Assembly: GCA_934433135.1 (NCBI GenBank)
Contig: CAKRZO010000002.1
Span: forward strand, 248,001-312,000
Direction of reading: 5' to 3'
Source of the DNA: an uncultured Acetatifactor sp.
Lineage (GTDB): Bacteria; Bacillota; Clostridia; Lachnospirales; Lachnospiraceae
Length of the DNA stretch: 64,000 nucleotides
Below the pieces are notes generated by a model. That model made no database searches. It was given only the letters and a program-made list of their open reading frames with translations, and was not told the origin of the DNA. Each line of letters opens with the position of its first letter. Within the stretch, counting starts at the first letter, position 1. Shown in pieces: positions 23,479-32,368 of the stretch. Both the position numbers and the translations under genes were made by a program.

Positions 23479-24334
23479 GACCAGGTTGTTAAGCGGCGTT
23501 GTTTTGGTACTGATAGCGTTGTTTGTATTTCGCGCCGGAGGATATTGGCTTGCAGCGATACTTTTTTTGATTTCACTGATTGGATTTAAGGAACTGACGG
23601 GAGCGTTGGATGTGGCCGGCAGCGGGGAAGCTGCAGCGCAGGAAAATAAGGTCGCGTGTGATTTTAAAAAGTGGAACGGGCTGGAAATTGCCGGAGTGCT
23701 GGGGATTACCGCCTATTATGCTATCCTTACTTTTGCAAAAAACGATACGTTGCAATGGCTGTGTATTGTGGCAGTGTTTATGGCGGTTATGCTGATCTAT
23801 GTGGTTCGTTTTCCGAAATATCATGCGTCACAGGTGACAGGCGCTTTCTTTTCCTTTATTTATGCGCCGTTTATGCTTTCCTACATCTACCTGACCAGAA
23901 TGAATCCACAAGGGATTTTCATGGTATGGCTGATTCTCATCAGCTCCTGGGGATGCGATACCTGTGCTTATGTAGTAGGAATGCTGATCGGAAAAAAGAA
24001 AATTTTTCCGGTATTAAGCCCGAAAAAATCTCTGGAAGGATGCATCGGCGGCATTGTGGGAGCGGCCTTGCTGGGAGGGCTTTACGGACATTTTTTTGTG
24101 GAAGCGGCTTTCCCGGATCAGACCGTAAAGTGGCTGCTTGCCTTTATCTGCGCAGTAGGCGCTGCAGCCAGCCAGGTAGGAGATCTGGCTGCCAGTGCAA
24201 TCAAGAGAAATCATAAGATTAAGGATTACGGAACCCTGATCCCCGGACACGGCGGAATTATGGATCGGTTTGACAGTGTGATTGTAACGGCACCGATGAT
24301 TTATTTTCTTTCGTCGCTCCTCTTGCACTTTTAA
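23471..24334 (+). CDS. cdsA: Phosphatidate cytidylyltransferase
   Basis: CdsA makes CDP-diacylglycerol from phosphatidate and CTP in the membrane. The 287-residue protein has several membrane helices and the C-terminal family signature SQVGDLAASAIKRNHKIKDY followed by LIPGHGGIMDRFDS. The start overlaps uppS, so the two are translationally coupled. Confidence 0.96.
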   Translation: MFKTRLLSGVVLVLIALFVFRAGGYWLAAILFLISLIGFKELTGALDVAGSGEAAAQENKVACDFKKWNGLEIAGVLGITAYYAILTFAKNDTLQWLCIVAVFMAVMLIYVVRFPKYHASQVTGAFFSFIYAPFMLSYIYLTRMNPQGIFMVWLILISSWGCDTCAYVVGMLIGKKKIFPVLSPKKSLEGCIGGIVGAALLGGLYGHFFVEAAFPDQTVKWLLAFICAVGAAASQVGDLAASAIKRNHKIKDYGTLIPGHGGIMDRFDSVIVTAPMIYFLSSLLLHF

Positions 24335-24431
24335 AAAACAGGCTCCTGCGACGGGCTCTTTCACCGGAAGCGGGCAGGAGAGGCGGAGAAGTCACAGGAA
24401 GATAGAAAAACAGGAAGACAGGAACAGAAAG

Positions 24432-25580
24432 ATGAAAAGAATCGCGATCTTAGGCTCTACCGGTTCCATCGGGACACAGACGCTGGAAGTTGTCAGGAAT
24501 CATCCGGATCTGCAGGTTGCAGCATTGGCAGCCGGACATAATATCGATCTGTTGGAGAGACAGATCAGAGAATTCAAACCTCTGATAGCGGGGATCGGAA
24601 CCAGGGAAGCTGCAGCAAAGTTAAAGCTACGGCTGAAAGACACCGCTGTTAAAGTGGTATGGGGAATGGAAGGACTTTTGGAAATTGCCGTTATGCAGGA
24701 AGCGGACGTATTGGTAACGGCAATTGTGGGAATGATTGGTATCAGACCGACCATTGCGGCGATTGAAGCCGGAAAAACGATTGCGCTGGCCAATAAGGAG
24801 ACGTTGGTGACGGCGGGACATCTGATTATGCCGTTAGCAAAGCAGAAAAAAGTATCGATTCTTCCGGTGGACTCGGAACACAGTGCTATTTTCCAGTCTC
24901 TGAACGGAGAACCGGCGGGGCGGGTCGAAAAGATTCTTCTGACAGCTTCCGGCGGACCGTTTCGGGGAAAGAGAAAAGAGGAACTGGCATCGGTTCGCCC
25001 GGCGGATGCCCTGAAGCATCCGAATTGGAGTATGGGCAGAAAAATTACAATTGATTCTTCTACACTGGTCAATAAAGGATTGGAAGTGATGGAAGCCAAA
25101 TGGCTTTTCGGCGTGGAACTGCCGCAGATCCAGGTGGTAATACATCCCCAGAGCATTATTCATTCCATGGTGGAATATGTGGACGGTGCCGTGATTGCAC
25201 AGCTGGGAATGCCGGATATGAAGCTTCCGATCCAATACGCATTATTCTATCCGGACAGACGCTTTATGCCCGGAAAAAGAGTGGATTTTTATGAGCTGGG
25301 AAGCCTGACTTTTGAAAAGCCGGATACAGAAGCCTTTCCGGGACTTAAACTTGCCTATCAGGCAATGGAGAGGGGCGGCAGCCTTCCGGTGGTATACAAT
25401 GCAGCCAATGAGAAGGCGGTGGATTTGTTCTTAAAAGAAAAAATCGGATACCTTCAGATACCGGAATTGATTGAAGAAGCAATGAAACGCCATGTCCGGA
25501 TTGAAAATCCGTCGGTAGAGGAAATTCTTGCAACGGAGCAGGAAACCTATGAATTTATCAACAAAGAGGTGCAGCAGTGA
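24432..25580 (+). CDS. dxr: 1-deoxy-D-xylulose 5-phosphate reductoisomerase
   Basis: Dxr makes 2-C-methyl-D-erythritol 4-phosphate in the non-mevalonate isoprenoid pathway that supplies UppS. The 382-residue protein has the NADPH loop ILGSTGSIGTQTLEVV, the metal-binding LPVDSEHSAIFQ and the substrate region TIDSSTLVNKGLEVMEA. The 97-base gap after cdsA contains a CTCCTGC/GCAGGAG hairpin without a T-run. Confidence 0.97.
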   Translation: MKRIAILGSTGSIGTQTLEVVRNHPDLQVAALAAGHNIDLLERQIREFKPLIAGIGTREAAAKLKLRLKDTAVKVVWGMEGLLEIAVMQEADVLVTAIVGMIGIRPTIAAIEAGKTIALANKETLVTAGHLIMPLAKQKKVSILPVDSEHSAIFQSLNGEPAGRVEKILLTASGGPFRGKRKEELASVRPADALKHPNWSMGRKITIDSSTLVNKGLEVMEAKWLFGVELPQIQVVIHPQSIIHSMVEYVDGAVIAQLGMPDMKLPIQYALFYPDRRFMPGKRVDFYELGSLTFEKPDTEAFPGLKLAYQAMERGGSLPVVYNAANEKAVDLFLKEKIGYLQIPELIEEAMKRHVRIENPSVEEILATEQETYEFINKEVQQ

Positions 25581-26626
25581 CAATTATACTATTTATTCTG
25601 ATTTTCGGGGTGGTGGTTATTTCCCATGAACTGGGACATTTCCTTTTGGCAAAAGCAAACGGCATCCATGTAGTGGAATTTGCAGTAGGCATGGGACCTA
25701 CTCTGCTTGGGTTTACCAAAGGAGATACCAAATATTCCCTGAAACTTTTTCCAATCGGCGGAGCCTGTATGTTTGAAGGCGAAGACGGACTTGCTGTCAA
25801 AGAGGGAGAAGAAAGCAAAGGAGCTTTCCCGAATGCTCCTGTCTGGGGAAGAATTTCCACTGTCCTGGCGGGACCGGTTTTTAATTTTATTTTGGCATTT
25901 CTCATTTCCCTGATCATGGTGCAGTTTATCAGCATCAGCAGTACAGAAATTTCTACGGTACAGTCGGAAAGCCCGGCGGCAGCGGCGGGGCTGAAGGAAG
26001 GCGATAAGATTTTGTCTTTAAACGGAGAAAAAATGCATCTCTCTTCAGATATCGTATTGTTTACCATGACCTCCGGCGGAGATGAGATTACGGTTTTCTA
26101 TGAAAGAGAAGGAGAGAAATACAAAACCGCGTTGACCCCTGAGTACGATGAAGAGACCGGACGATATCTGATGGGAATTACCATGGGAGAGCAGGTAGAA
26201 CTGAAAGGCTTTCAACATATCAGCTATGCCTGGTATGAAATCCGCTATTTTGTAAAAAGTACCTTTGCCAGCCTGAAAATGCTGGTTACCGGAAAAGTCA
26301 GCAGAAAAGATGTGGCAGGACCGGTGGGAATTGCCGTCAATGTCGTGGGAAAAACCTATGATGCTGCCAAAGAATACGGCTGGCAGACCGTGCTGGTTAA
26401 TATGATGAATATTACCCTGATGCTCTCCGTCAACCTGGGAATTCTGAACTTACTCCCCCTCCCGGCTTTAGACGGAGGCAGACTGGTATTCCTGCTCCTG
26501 GAAGTCATCCGAGGAAAGCCCGTTCCTCCGGAAAAAGAAGGAATGGTACACTTTGCCGGACTGATTTTCTTTATGGCACTGATGGTTCTCATCTTCTTTA
26601 ATGACCTGGTAAATATTTTTCATTAA
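25577..26626 (+). CDS. rseP: Site-2 intramembrane zinc metalloprotease (RseP/RasP)
   Basis: RseP/RasP cleaves membrane-bound anti-sigma factors and signal-peptide remnants. The 349-residue protein has HELGH (His17, Glu18, His21) in the first membrane helix, a PDZ domain (SPAAAAGLKEGDKILSLNG) and the C-terminal LLPLPALDGGRLVFL with the third metal ligand. GTG start overlaps the dxr stop by four bases. Confidence 0.95.
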   Translation: MTIILFILIFGVVVISHELGHFLLAKANGIHVVEFAVGMGPTLLGFTKGDTKYSLKLFPIGGACMFEGEDGLAVKEGEESKGAFPNAPVWGRISTVLAGPVFNFILAFLISLIMVQFISISSTEISTVQSESPAAAAGLKEGDKILSLNGEKMHLSSDIVLFTMTSGGDEITVFYEREGEKYKTALTPEYDEETGRYLMGITMGEQVELKGFQHISYAWYEIRYFVKSTFASLKMLVTGKVSRKDVAGPVGIAVNVVGKTYDAAKEYGWQTVLVNMMNITLMLSVNLGILNLLPLPALDGGRLVFLLLEVIRGKPVPPEKEGMVHFAGLIFFMALMVLIFFNDLVNIFH

Positions 26627-26633
26627 TTTCGCG

Positions 26634-26679
26634 AAAGCAGCGGTACTGCATCCCCTTTGCAGTGCCGCTGCTTTGTTTC
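26634..26679 (+). terminator. Terminator of the pyrH-rseP operon
   Basis: A 17-bp stem (26634-26650 with 26658-26674, one T-G pair), ending in a T-rich stretch. Confidence 0.88.
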
Positions 26680-26784
26680 TAATCATTTTCGTTCACATTC
26701 TGGCTTAACTTGCAAAATTATAATTATAGTAATAGCAGGTTATCAAGGGCAGATCATCAATGACAAGTTATTAAGAGCAAGTTA

Positions 26785-26870
26785 CTAAGGGCGGACTCAT
26801 GGGGATTCCAATGAGGGGCGCAAAATTGTGCGAGAGCGTCCCCTGAATGGGCCCCCCATGAGCCCGTCCG
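26785..26870 (+). repeat. Structured intergenic repeat, copy 1
   Basis: Starting CTAAGGGCGGACTC, it has outer arms CTCATGGGG/CCCCATGAG with CGGA/TCCG beyond. The core holds CCAATGAGGGGCGCAAAATTG, then GCGAGAGCG and TCCCCTGAATGG. The core contains a potential GNRA loop (GC-GAGA-GC) and a GGGG/CCCC stem. Related copies are at 41411-41512, 49803-49860 and 63976-64000. Confidence 0.65.
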
Positions 26871-26929
26871 AGGCTCTCCACGGTTATTTTCACATTATGA
26901 GCTTATTAAGAGTATGAAAATTTTTTCCC

Positions 26930-26958
26930 TTGACAAACAACCCCGATAAAGCTAAGAT
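26930..26958 (+). promoter_or_regulatory. Promoter of the PP2C-like/kinase pair
   Basis: TTGACA (26930-26935), 17 bases, TAAGAT (26953-26958). The rest of the 446-base gap between rseP and the next gene is taken up by the rseP terminator and the structured repeat. Confidence 0.7.
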
Positions 26959-27072
26959 AGAACTACAGCAAAGAAAGAATCAAAATCCATTCAAAAAGGC
27001 AAATCAAAAAGAGCAATCGCTTACATTTTGATCCCCCAAAAGGTAGAAAAAGTAAAGAAGGAGGAGACATTT

Positions 27073-27762
27073 ATGGCACATTTTCTGACCGGATATGTCT
27101 GGGACGAGAAAAGTGAAGAAACCGTATTGCTACAGCGCATCTCCACGGGAAAAGAAAGCTTTCTTCTGGCCGGAGTCGGCAGTGGAAAAGAAAGCGGCGA
27201 GTTATTGGAAGGGCTGCAGGAGTGGCTCTGGTGGGAAGGGGTACATCTTGCAAAAGGAGATGCGGAAGGAACACGGACGGAGAGGGGACTGAAAAGAGTT
27301 TTACGGCAGTATGAGGAAGAAGATTTAAACTATGCTCTGTTTTTGGCAAGGGGAAATACCTTCTGGATGACAGGCAGAGGAAATACGGGAGTTTATCTTT
27401 TGAACAATTCTTTTAATCGCCCGCATATGAAACCGCTTTTGGAAAACGGTCGCCCGGAAACAAACCTTTTGCAGCCGCATGAGGAAGAAGATTTTGAACA
27501 TCCCCGCCTTTTCGGAAGGATTCTTTATGGAACCATGGAAAAAGGAGTGGGAATCCTGCTGACAACCGAAGGCTTCTGGGGAAAGTATACCTCTGCGGAA
27601 GAGAAGGAAAGGAAGAGAGAGGCCGTCAGACAGTGTTTAAATCCGGGAGATATTTCCGGTAACCTGCAAATTGAGAAGAGATTGCGGGAGCTGCGGCGGG
27701 CAGTTCTTAAGAGTAAACAGGAAGAAAACGATAAAAGCGCGGTTTATTTAAAAACCATATAA
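27073..27762 (+). CDS. Degenerate PP2C-like protein paired with a Ser/Thr kinase
   Basis: The 229-residue product aligns by eye with PP2C phosphatases, but the metal-binding aspartates are replaced. The DGMGG position reads GVGSGKESGE (34-43), GDSR reads RGNTG (102-106) and SDGLW reads TEGFW (165-169). It is therefore likely a pseudophosphatase or a very divergent enzyme. ATG 27073 has AAGAAGGAGGAG upstream; an earlier in-frame start has no site. The kinase gene starts 19 bases downstream, so the two probably act together. Family assignment is by motif reading and needs a profile search. Confidence 0.55.
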   Translation: MAHFLTGYVWDEKSEETVLLQRISTGKESFLLAGVGSGKESGELLEGLQEWLWWEGVHLAKGDAEGTRTERGLKRVLRQYEEEDLNYALFLARGNTFWMTGRGNTGVYLLNNSFNRPHMKPLLENGRPETNLLQPHEEEDFEHPRLFGRILYGTMEKGVGILLTTEGFWGKYTSAEEKERKREAVRQCLNPGDISGNLQIEKRLRELRRAVLKSKQEENDKSAVYLKTI

Positions 27763-27781
27763 AGCACAGGGAAAGTAAAAA

Positions 27782-28648
27782 TTGGAAAAAGAGTATCGAA
27801 AAATACGGATTCTGGGACAGGGCGCTACATCCGATGTTTATTGTGTCAGAGAGGAAAAGAGTCAAAGACTGTATGCTTGTAAGGAAAGTAACCAAATTCC
27901 TTTTTTGAAGGCGGAGTCGGAAATGCTTCGGTGTCTGAATCATCCGCTGTTCCCCGCCTGGGTTTCTTACCGGGAGGAGGCACAGAAAGGATACCTGATC
28001 ATGGAATATGTGGAGGGTGAAAACCTTGCGCAGATACTTAAGAGAAGAAAATTCTTTTCCGTAAGGGAGAGCGCCCGGATTCTTCTGGAAGTAGCGGATG
28101 GTCTGATCTGTCTGGAAGAAAAATTTCCGGGAAGAATCTATCGGGATTTAAAGCCCGTTAACCTTATGATTCAGCCGGATGGAAAAGTCAGGCTGGTGGA
28201 TCTGGGGGCTGCTGCGATTCCGCCCGGATGGATGGCCGGAACCCCGGGATATGCAGCACCGGAGCAGCTTGAGAAAGGGAAGGTTCCGGGCCGGAGTGCA
28301 GATGTGTATGCACTGGCAAAAGTGATGCAGGAAATGCTTGGCAAACAAAAGAAAATTCCGGCATCCCTGAAGGTTCTGCTTGAGCGCTGCCTATCGGAAA
28401 AACCCGGAGAAAGGATACCGGATATGCGAAAAATGCGCCGATATCTTACCTGTTTTACAAGGTCGGGAGCTTTAAGATACCCGGTGCAGAGACTTCAGTT
28501 CTATTTTCAGATAAAATCAAAAAAAATGACATACGAAGAAAACGTCCTGAAAAAAACAGCCGAAAGACAGCGCAAAAGCAGTAAAAAGACAGAAGAAAAG
28601 CAGCGAAAAGACAAAGAAAAGGCAGCAGGCGAAAAATATGCAGAATAA
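27782..28648 (+). CDS. Serine/threonine protein kinase (Hanks type)
   Basis: The 288-residue product has the kinase core in order: Gly loop GQGATSDVY, Lys in YACKES, YRDLKPVNLM in place of HRDLKxxN, VDLGAAA as the DFG equivalent, GTPGYAAPEQ and DVYALAKVM. The catalytic Asp and metal-binding residues are kept, so it should be active. There is no membrane helix or PASTA repeats; instead the C-terminus (about 250-288) is a Lys/Glu-rich helix. The start is TTG with AGGGAAAG upstream. It forms a two-gene unit with the PP2C-like protein. Confidence 0.9.
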   Translation: MEKEYRKIRILGQGATSDVYCVREEKSQRLYACKESNQIPFLKAESEMLRCLNHPLFPAWVSYREEAQKGYLIMEYVEGENLAQILKRRKFFSVRESARILLEVADGLICLEEKFPGRIYRDLKPVNLMIQPDGKVRLVDLGAAAIPPGWMAGTPGYAAPEQLEKGKVPGRSADVYALAKVMQEMLGKQKKIPASLKVLLERCLSEKPGERIPDMRKMRRYLTCFTRSGALRYPVQRLQFYFQIKSKKMTYEENVLKKTAERQRKSSKKTEEKQRKDKEKAAGEKYAE

Positions 28649-28651
28649 ACG

Positions 28652-28680
28652 TTGACTTTCCACGTAAAAAATTATAAAAT
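28652..28680 (+). promoter_or_regulatory. Promoter of apt-relA operon
   Basis: TTGACT (28652-28657), 17 bases, TAAAAT (28675-28680). Confidence 0.65.
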
Positions 28681-28735
28681 GATACGTATCAGAAAAATAC
28701 GGGGGGCAGATTGCCTCGAAAAGAGGGTATTAAGA

Positions 28736-29260
28736 ATGAAAAAACTGGAAGAATACGTAAGAAGCATTCCTGATTTTCCGGAAAAAGGGATTATTTTCCG
28801 GGATGTAACCAGTGTTTTGCAGGATGCAGACGGGTTACAGCTGGCAATTAACAGTATGCAGGATAAGGTAAAGGATTTGGATTATGATGTTGTGGCAGGA
28901 CCGGAATCACGCGGTTTTATTTTCGGAACTCCGATTGCCTATAACAATAAGAAGCCCTTTGTATTGATTCGAAAAAAAGGCAAGCTGCCTTGTGAGACGG
29001 TACAGATATCCTATGATTTGGAGTATGGTCAGGCGACCATAGAGATGCATAAAGACAGCATTAAGCCCGGTCAGAAGGTACTGATTGTGGATGATCTGAT
29101 TGCCACAGGCGGAACCACCCAGGCGATGATAAAGTTGATCGAGTCTCTTGGCGGTATTGTAGTAGGTGTTGTCGTATTGATTGAATTGGCAGGACTGAAA
29201 GGCCGTGAGAAGATTGCGGGCTACAGACTGGAATCCGCAATTTGCTATGAAGGAAAATAA
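28736..29260 (+). CDS. apt: Adenine phosphoribosyltransferase
   Basis: Apt salvages adenine to AMP with PRPP. The 174-residue product has YVRSIPDFPEKGIIFRDVT at the N-terminus, GPESRGFIFG, and the PRPP loop VLIVDDLIATGGT. ATG 28736 was chosen because AGAGGG lies 8 bases upstream and the length then matches the family; the longer frame adds 28 unlikely residues across the promoter. Adjacent to relA as in many Firmicutes. Confidence 0.96.
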   Translation: MKKLEEYVRSIPDFPEKGIIFRDVTSVLQDADGLQLAINSMQDKVKDLDYDVVAGPESRGFIFGTPIAYNNKKPFVLIRKKGKLPCETVQISYDLEYGQATIEMHKDSIKPGQKVLIVDDLIATGGTTQAMIKLIESLGGIVVGVVVLIELAGLKGREKIAGYRLESAICYEGK

Positions 29261-29334
29261 GAACAGATTCCTTTGAAGATTCAGCGTCTGCGCAAGAAAG
29301 ATTTAGAGTTGAAGCAAAGGTGTGGTGCTTTCGT

Positions 29335-31635
29335 ATGACAAAAAATGAGGTCATTTTTGATGATGGAAAGATAAGTAAATCCGAAGACTTTGTAGCTCCT
29401 GAGACTTTGTATCGGGATTTGATCAGCCGTGTGCAGAAATACCATCCCAGCGATGATATTTCCATGATTGCCAAGGCTTATGAAGTTGCGTCCAAAGCAC
29501 ATCAGGGGCAATTGCGTAAGTCCGGAGAACCTTATATTATTCATCCGTTGAACGTTGCCATCATTCTTGCTGATCTGGAAATGGATAAGGAGACGCTGGT
29601 AGCCGGTCTTTTACATGATGTGGTGGAAGATACGGTAATGACGGAAGAGGATCTGGTAAGAGAGTTCGGGGAAGAGGTTGCACAGCTGGTGGACGGTGTT
29701 ACAAAACTGGCTAAGATTCCGCTTTCCGGAAGCGGTGATCAGTCCGATGTAAAGCTGGAAATGCAGGCGGAGAATCTGCGAAAAATGTTTTTGGCGATGG
29801 CCAAGGATATTCGTGTGATTATGATCAAGCTTGCAGATCGCCTGCATAATATGCGGACATTAAAGTACCAGAAACCGGAGAGTCAGCAGCGGATTGCAAA
29901 AGAGACGCTGGAAATCTATTCTCCGATTGCCCAAAGACTGGGTATCAGTAAGATCAAGGTGGAGCTGGATGACCTGTCTTTGAAGTATCTGGAGCCGGAT
30001 GTCTATTATGATCTGGTGGATAAGATTGCCGTTCGCAAAAGTGTCCGCGAAAAATACATTCAAAGCATTGTGGATGAAGTAAGCGAGCACATTCGGAATG
30101 CCGGAATCAAAGCGACCATAGACGGAAGAGTAAAGCATTTTTTCAGTATCTACAAGAAGATGAAAAATCAGCATAAGACACTGGATCAGATTTATGATCT
30201 GTTTGCGGTTCGTATTATTGTAGATACCGTAAAGGACTGTTATGCAGCTCTTGGTGTCATTCATGAGATGTATAAGCCGATTCCCGGGCGTTTTAAAGAC
30301 TATATTGCCATGCCGAAGGCGAATATGTATCAGTCTCTTCACACAACGCTGATCGGCAGCAGCGGTCAACCTTTTGAGATCCAGATCCGTACTTATGAGA
30401 TGCATAAGGCGGCGGAATATGGTATTGCTGCCCATTGGAAGTACAAAGAAGCTTCCGACGGGAAAAAGGTGGAGACCCAGGAGGAAGAGAAGTTGGTCTG
30501 GCTGCGCCAGATTCTGGAGTGGCAGCGGGACATGTCAGACAACAGAGAGTTTATGAATCTGCTCAAAAGTGATCTGGATCTGTTTTCCGACAGTGTCTAT
30601 TGCTTTACCCCTACGGGAGAAGTAAAGAATCTTCCGGCAGGATCCACACCGATTGATTTTGCTTATAGTATTCATTCGGCAGTGGGAAATAAGATGGTTG
30701 GCGCCAGAGTAAACGGCAAGCTTGTTACGATTGACTATGAGATCAAGAACGGGGACCGGATTGAAATCATCACTTCCCAGAATTCCAAGGGACCCAGTAG
30801 GGATTGGCTGAATCTGGTGAAAAGCACCCAGGCCAAGAACAAGATCAATCAATGGTTCCGGAATGAGTTAAAGGAAGATAATATCACAAAGGGTAAGGAA
30901 CTTCTGAATACTTATTGCAAAGGAAAGAACCTGAACCTGCCGGCTTTGCTGAAAGCCGATTATATGAATGCCGTTATCCGTAAATACGGTTTCCGGGATT
31001 GGGATGCCGTACTGGCGGCAATCGGTCACGGCGGTCTGAAAGAGGGACAGATTGCCAATAAAATGCAGGAAATGTATGAGCGGGATCAGAAAAAGGAACT
31101 TACGGATGAAGAGGTGCTTGCACAGATTGACGCCTCCGGAGCGGGTACCGGTGCAAAACCGGTTCCCATGCGCAGCAAAGGCGGAATTGTTGTGAAGGGA
31201 ATTGCCGATTTGTCGGTTCGTTTTTCCAAGTGCTGTTCCCCGGTTCCGGGAGATGAGATCGTCGGTTTTGTAACCAGAGGAAGGGGCGTTTCCATTCACC
31301 GTACGGATTGTATTAACATTCTGAATCTGCCGGAGATGGAAAGAACCAGGCTGATCGATGCAGAGTGGCAGACGGAAAGTGTGGAACCCGGAGAAAAGTA
31401 TGTAGCGGAGATTAAGATATATGCCAATAACCGAAACGGACTTTTGGCGGATATTTCCAAAGCAATGACGGAGAAAAATATCAATATCCTTTCCATGAAT
31501 ACCAGGACAACCAAACAAGGACTGGCAACGCTGCAGACAACATTTGAAATTTCCGGAAGAGAAGAACTGAATAAGATGATTGATAAAATCAAGAGTATTG
31601 AGAGTGTAGTGGATATTGAAAGGACGACGGGCTGA
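29335..31635 (+). CDS. relA: Bifunctional (p)ppGpp synthetase/hydrolase
   Basis: The 766-residue RSH protein makes and degrades the stringent-response alarmone. Domains in order: HD hydrolase (about 60-190; LVAGLLHDVVEDT, DRLHNMRTL), RelA/SpoT synthetase (about 240-360; HFFSIYKKMKNQHKTLDQIY, GRFKDYIAMPK), TGS (about 420-480; FTPTGEVKNLPAGSTPIDFA) and C-terminal ACT (about 690-766; NNRNGLLADISKAM). Both catalytic domains look intact. The start is uncertain between ATG 29335 and GTG 29320, since AAAGG lies 14 bases before the ATG. Confidence 0.96.
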   Translation: MTKNEVIFDDGKISKSEDFVAPETLYRDLISRVQKYHPSDDISMIAKAYEVASKAHQGQLRKSGEPYIIHPLNVAIILADLEMDKETLVAGLLHDVVEDTVMTEEDLVREFGEEVAQLVDGVTKLAKIPLSGSGDQSDVKLEMQAENLRKMFLAMAKDIRVIMIKLADRLHNMRTLKYQKPESQQRIAKETLEIYSPIAQRLGISKIKVELDDLSLKYLEPDVYYDLVDKIAVRKSVREKYIQSIVDEVSEHIRNAGIKATIDGRVKHFFSIYKKMKNQHKTLDQIYDLFAVRIIVDTVKDCYAALGVIHEMYKPIPGRFKDYIAMPKANMYQSLHTTLIGSSGQPFEIQIRTYEMHKAAEYGIAAHWKYKEASDGKKVETQEEEKLVWLRQILEWQRDMSDNREFMNLLKSDLDLFSDSVYCFTPTGEVKNLPAGSTPIDFAYSIHSAVGNKMVGARVNGKLVTIDYEIKNGDRIEIITSQNSKGPSRDWLNLVKSTQAKNKINQWFRNELKEDNITKGKELLNTYCKGKNLNLPALLKADYMNAVIRKYGFRDWDAVLAAIGHGGLKEGQIANKMQEMYERDQKKELTDEEVLAQIDASGAGTGAKPVPMRSKGGIVVKGIADLSVRFSKCCSPVPGDEIVGFVTRGRGVSIHRTDCINILNLPEMERTRLIDAEWQTESVEPGEKYVAEIKIYANNRNGLLADISKAMTEKNINILSMNTRTTKQGLATLQTTFEISGREELNKMIDKIKSIESVVDIERTTG

Positions 31636-32267
31636 TGGCTGCAATTAAAATCGGACGTCTGGTTATGGGAATATGCCAGACCAACTGTTATTTTGTCTAT
31701 AGAGAGGGAAGTCACTCCTGTATTTTTGTGGATCCGGCGGATCAGGGAAAGGGAATTTACGAAACGCTTTTGAAAAACGGATTCCGTGTAGAGGCGATTC
31801 TGCTTACCCATGGACATTTTGACCACATCTGGGGAGTAAAAGAATTAAAAGAGCTGTCCGGTGCAAAAGTATATGCCCTTAATGCAGAGCAGGAACTTTT
31901 ACAGGATGCAAAGAAGAATGTATCGGCCCGTGCCGGACGCCCTTGCACCTTGGAAGCGGACATCCTTTTAGAGGATGGTGAGAAGTTCAGGGTGGGCGAT
32001 ATTGTTTTTCAGGTGATTGCCACGCCGGGACATACACAGGGAAGCTGTTGCTATTATATAGAAGAAGCGGGTTTTCTTTTAAGCGGAGATACCTTATTCC
32101 GGGAGTCCGTAGGAAGAACCGATCTGCCTACCGGAAGCATGAGTCAGATTGTACGAAGCGTAAAAGAGAAGCTTTTTGTACTTCCGGAGGATACAAAGGT
32201 ATACCCCGGCCATGGGGACAGCACAACCATAAAATACGAAAAGGATTATAATCCTTTTTGCGGATGA
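31635..32267 (+). CDS. MBL-fold metallo-hydrolase (glyoxalase II-like)
   Basis: The 210-residue product has the metal-binding THGHFDHIWG (HxHxDH), further ligands in ATPGHTQGS and LSGDTLF, and a final YPGHGDST. It matches the short YcbL/GloB-like subgroup found between relA and hemZ in clostridia. The true substrate is unknown. Its start overlaps the relA stop by one base. Confidence 0.9.
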   Translation: MAAIKIGRLVMGICQTNCYFVYREGSHSCIFVDPADQGKGIYETLLKNGFRVEAILLTHGHFDHIWGVKELKELSGAKVYALNAEQELLQDAKKNVSARAGRPCTLEADILLEDGEKFRVGDIVFQVIATPGHTQGSCCYYIEEAGFLLSGDTLFRESVGRTDLPTGSMSQIVRSVKEKLFVLPEDTKVYPGHGDSTTIKYEKDYNPFCG

Positions 32268-32368
32268 AGAAACCGCAAATAAAAGCGGCAGGGGAAATGG
32301 CGGCAGACGGTTGGACAGAATCAGTTGAATGAAGAAGCAAGAATAAGGGATTGGAAAGAGAAGAAAGT

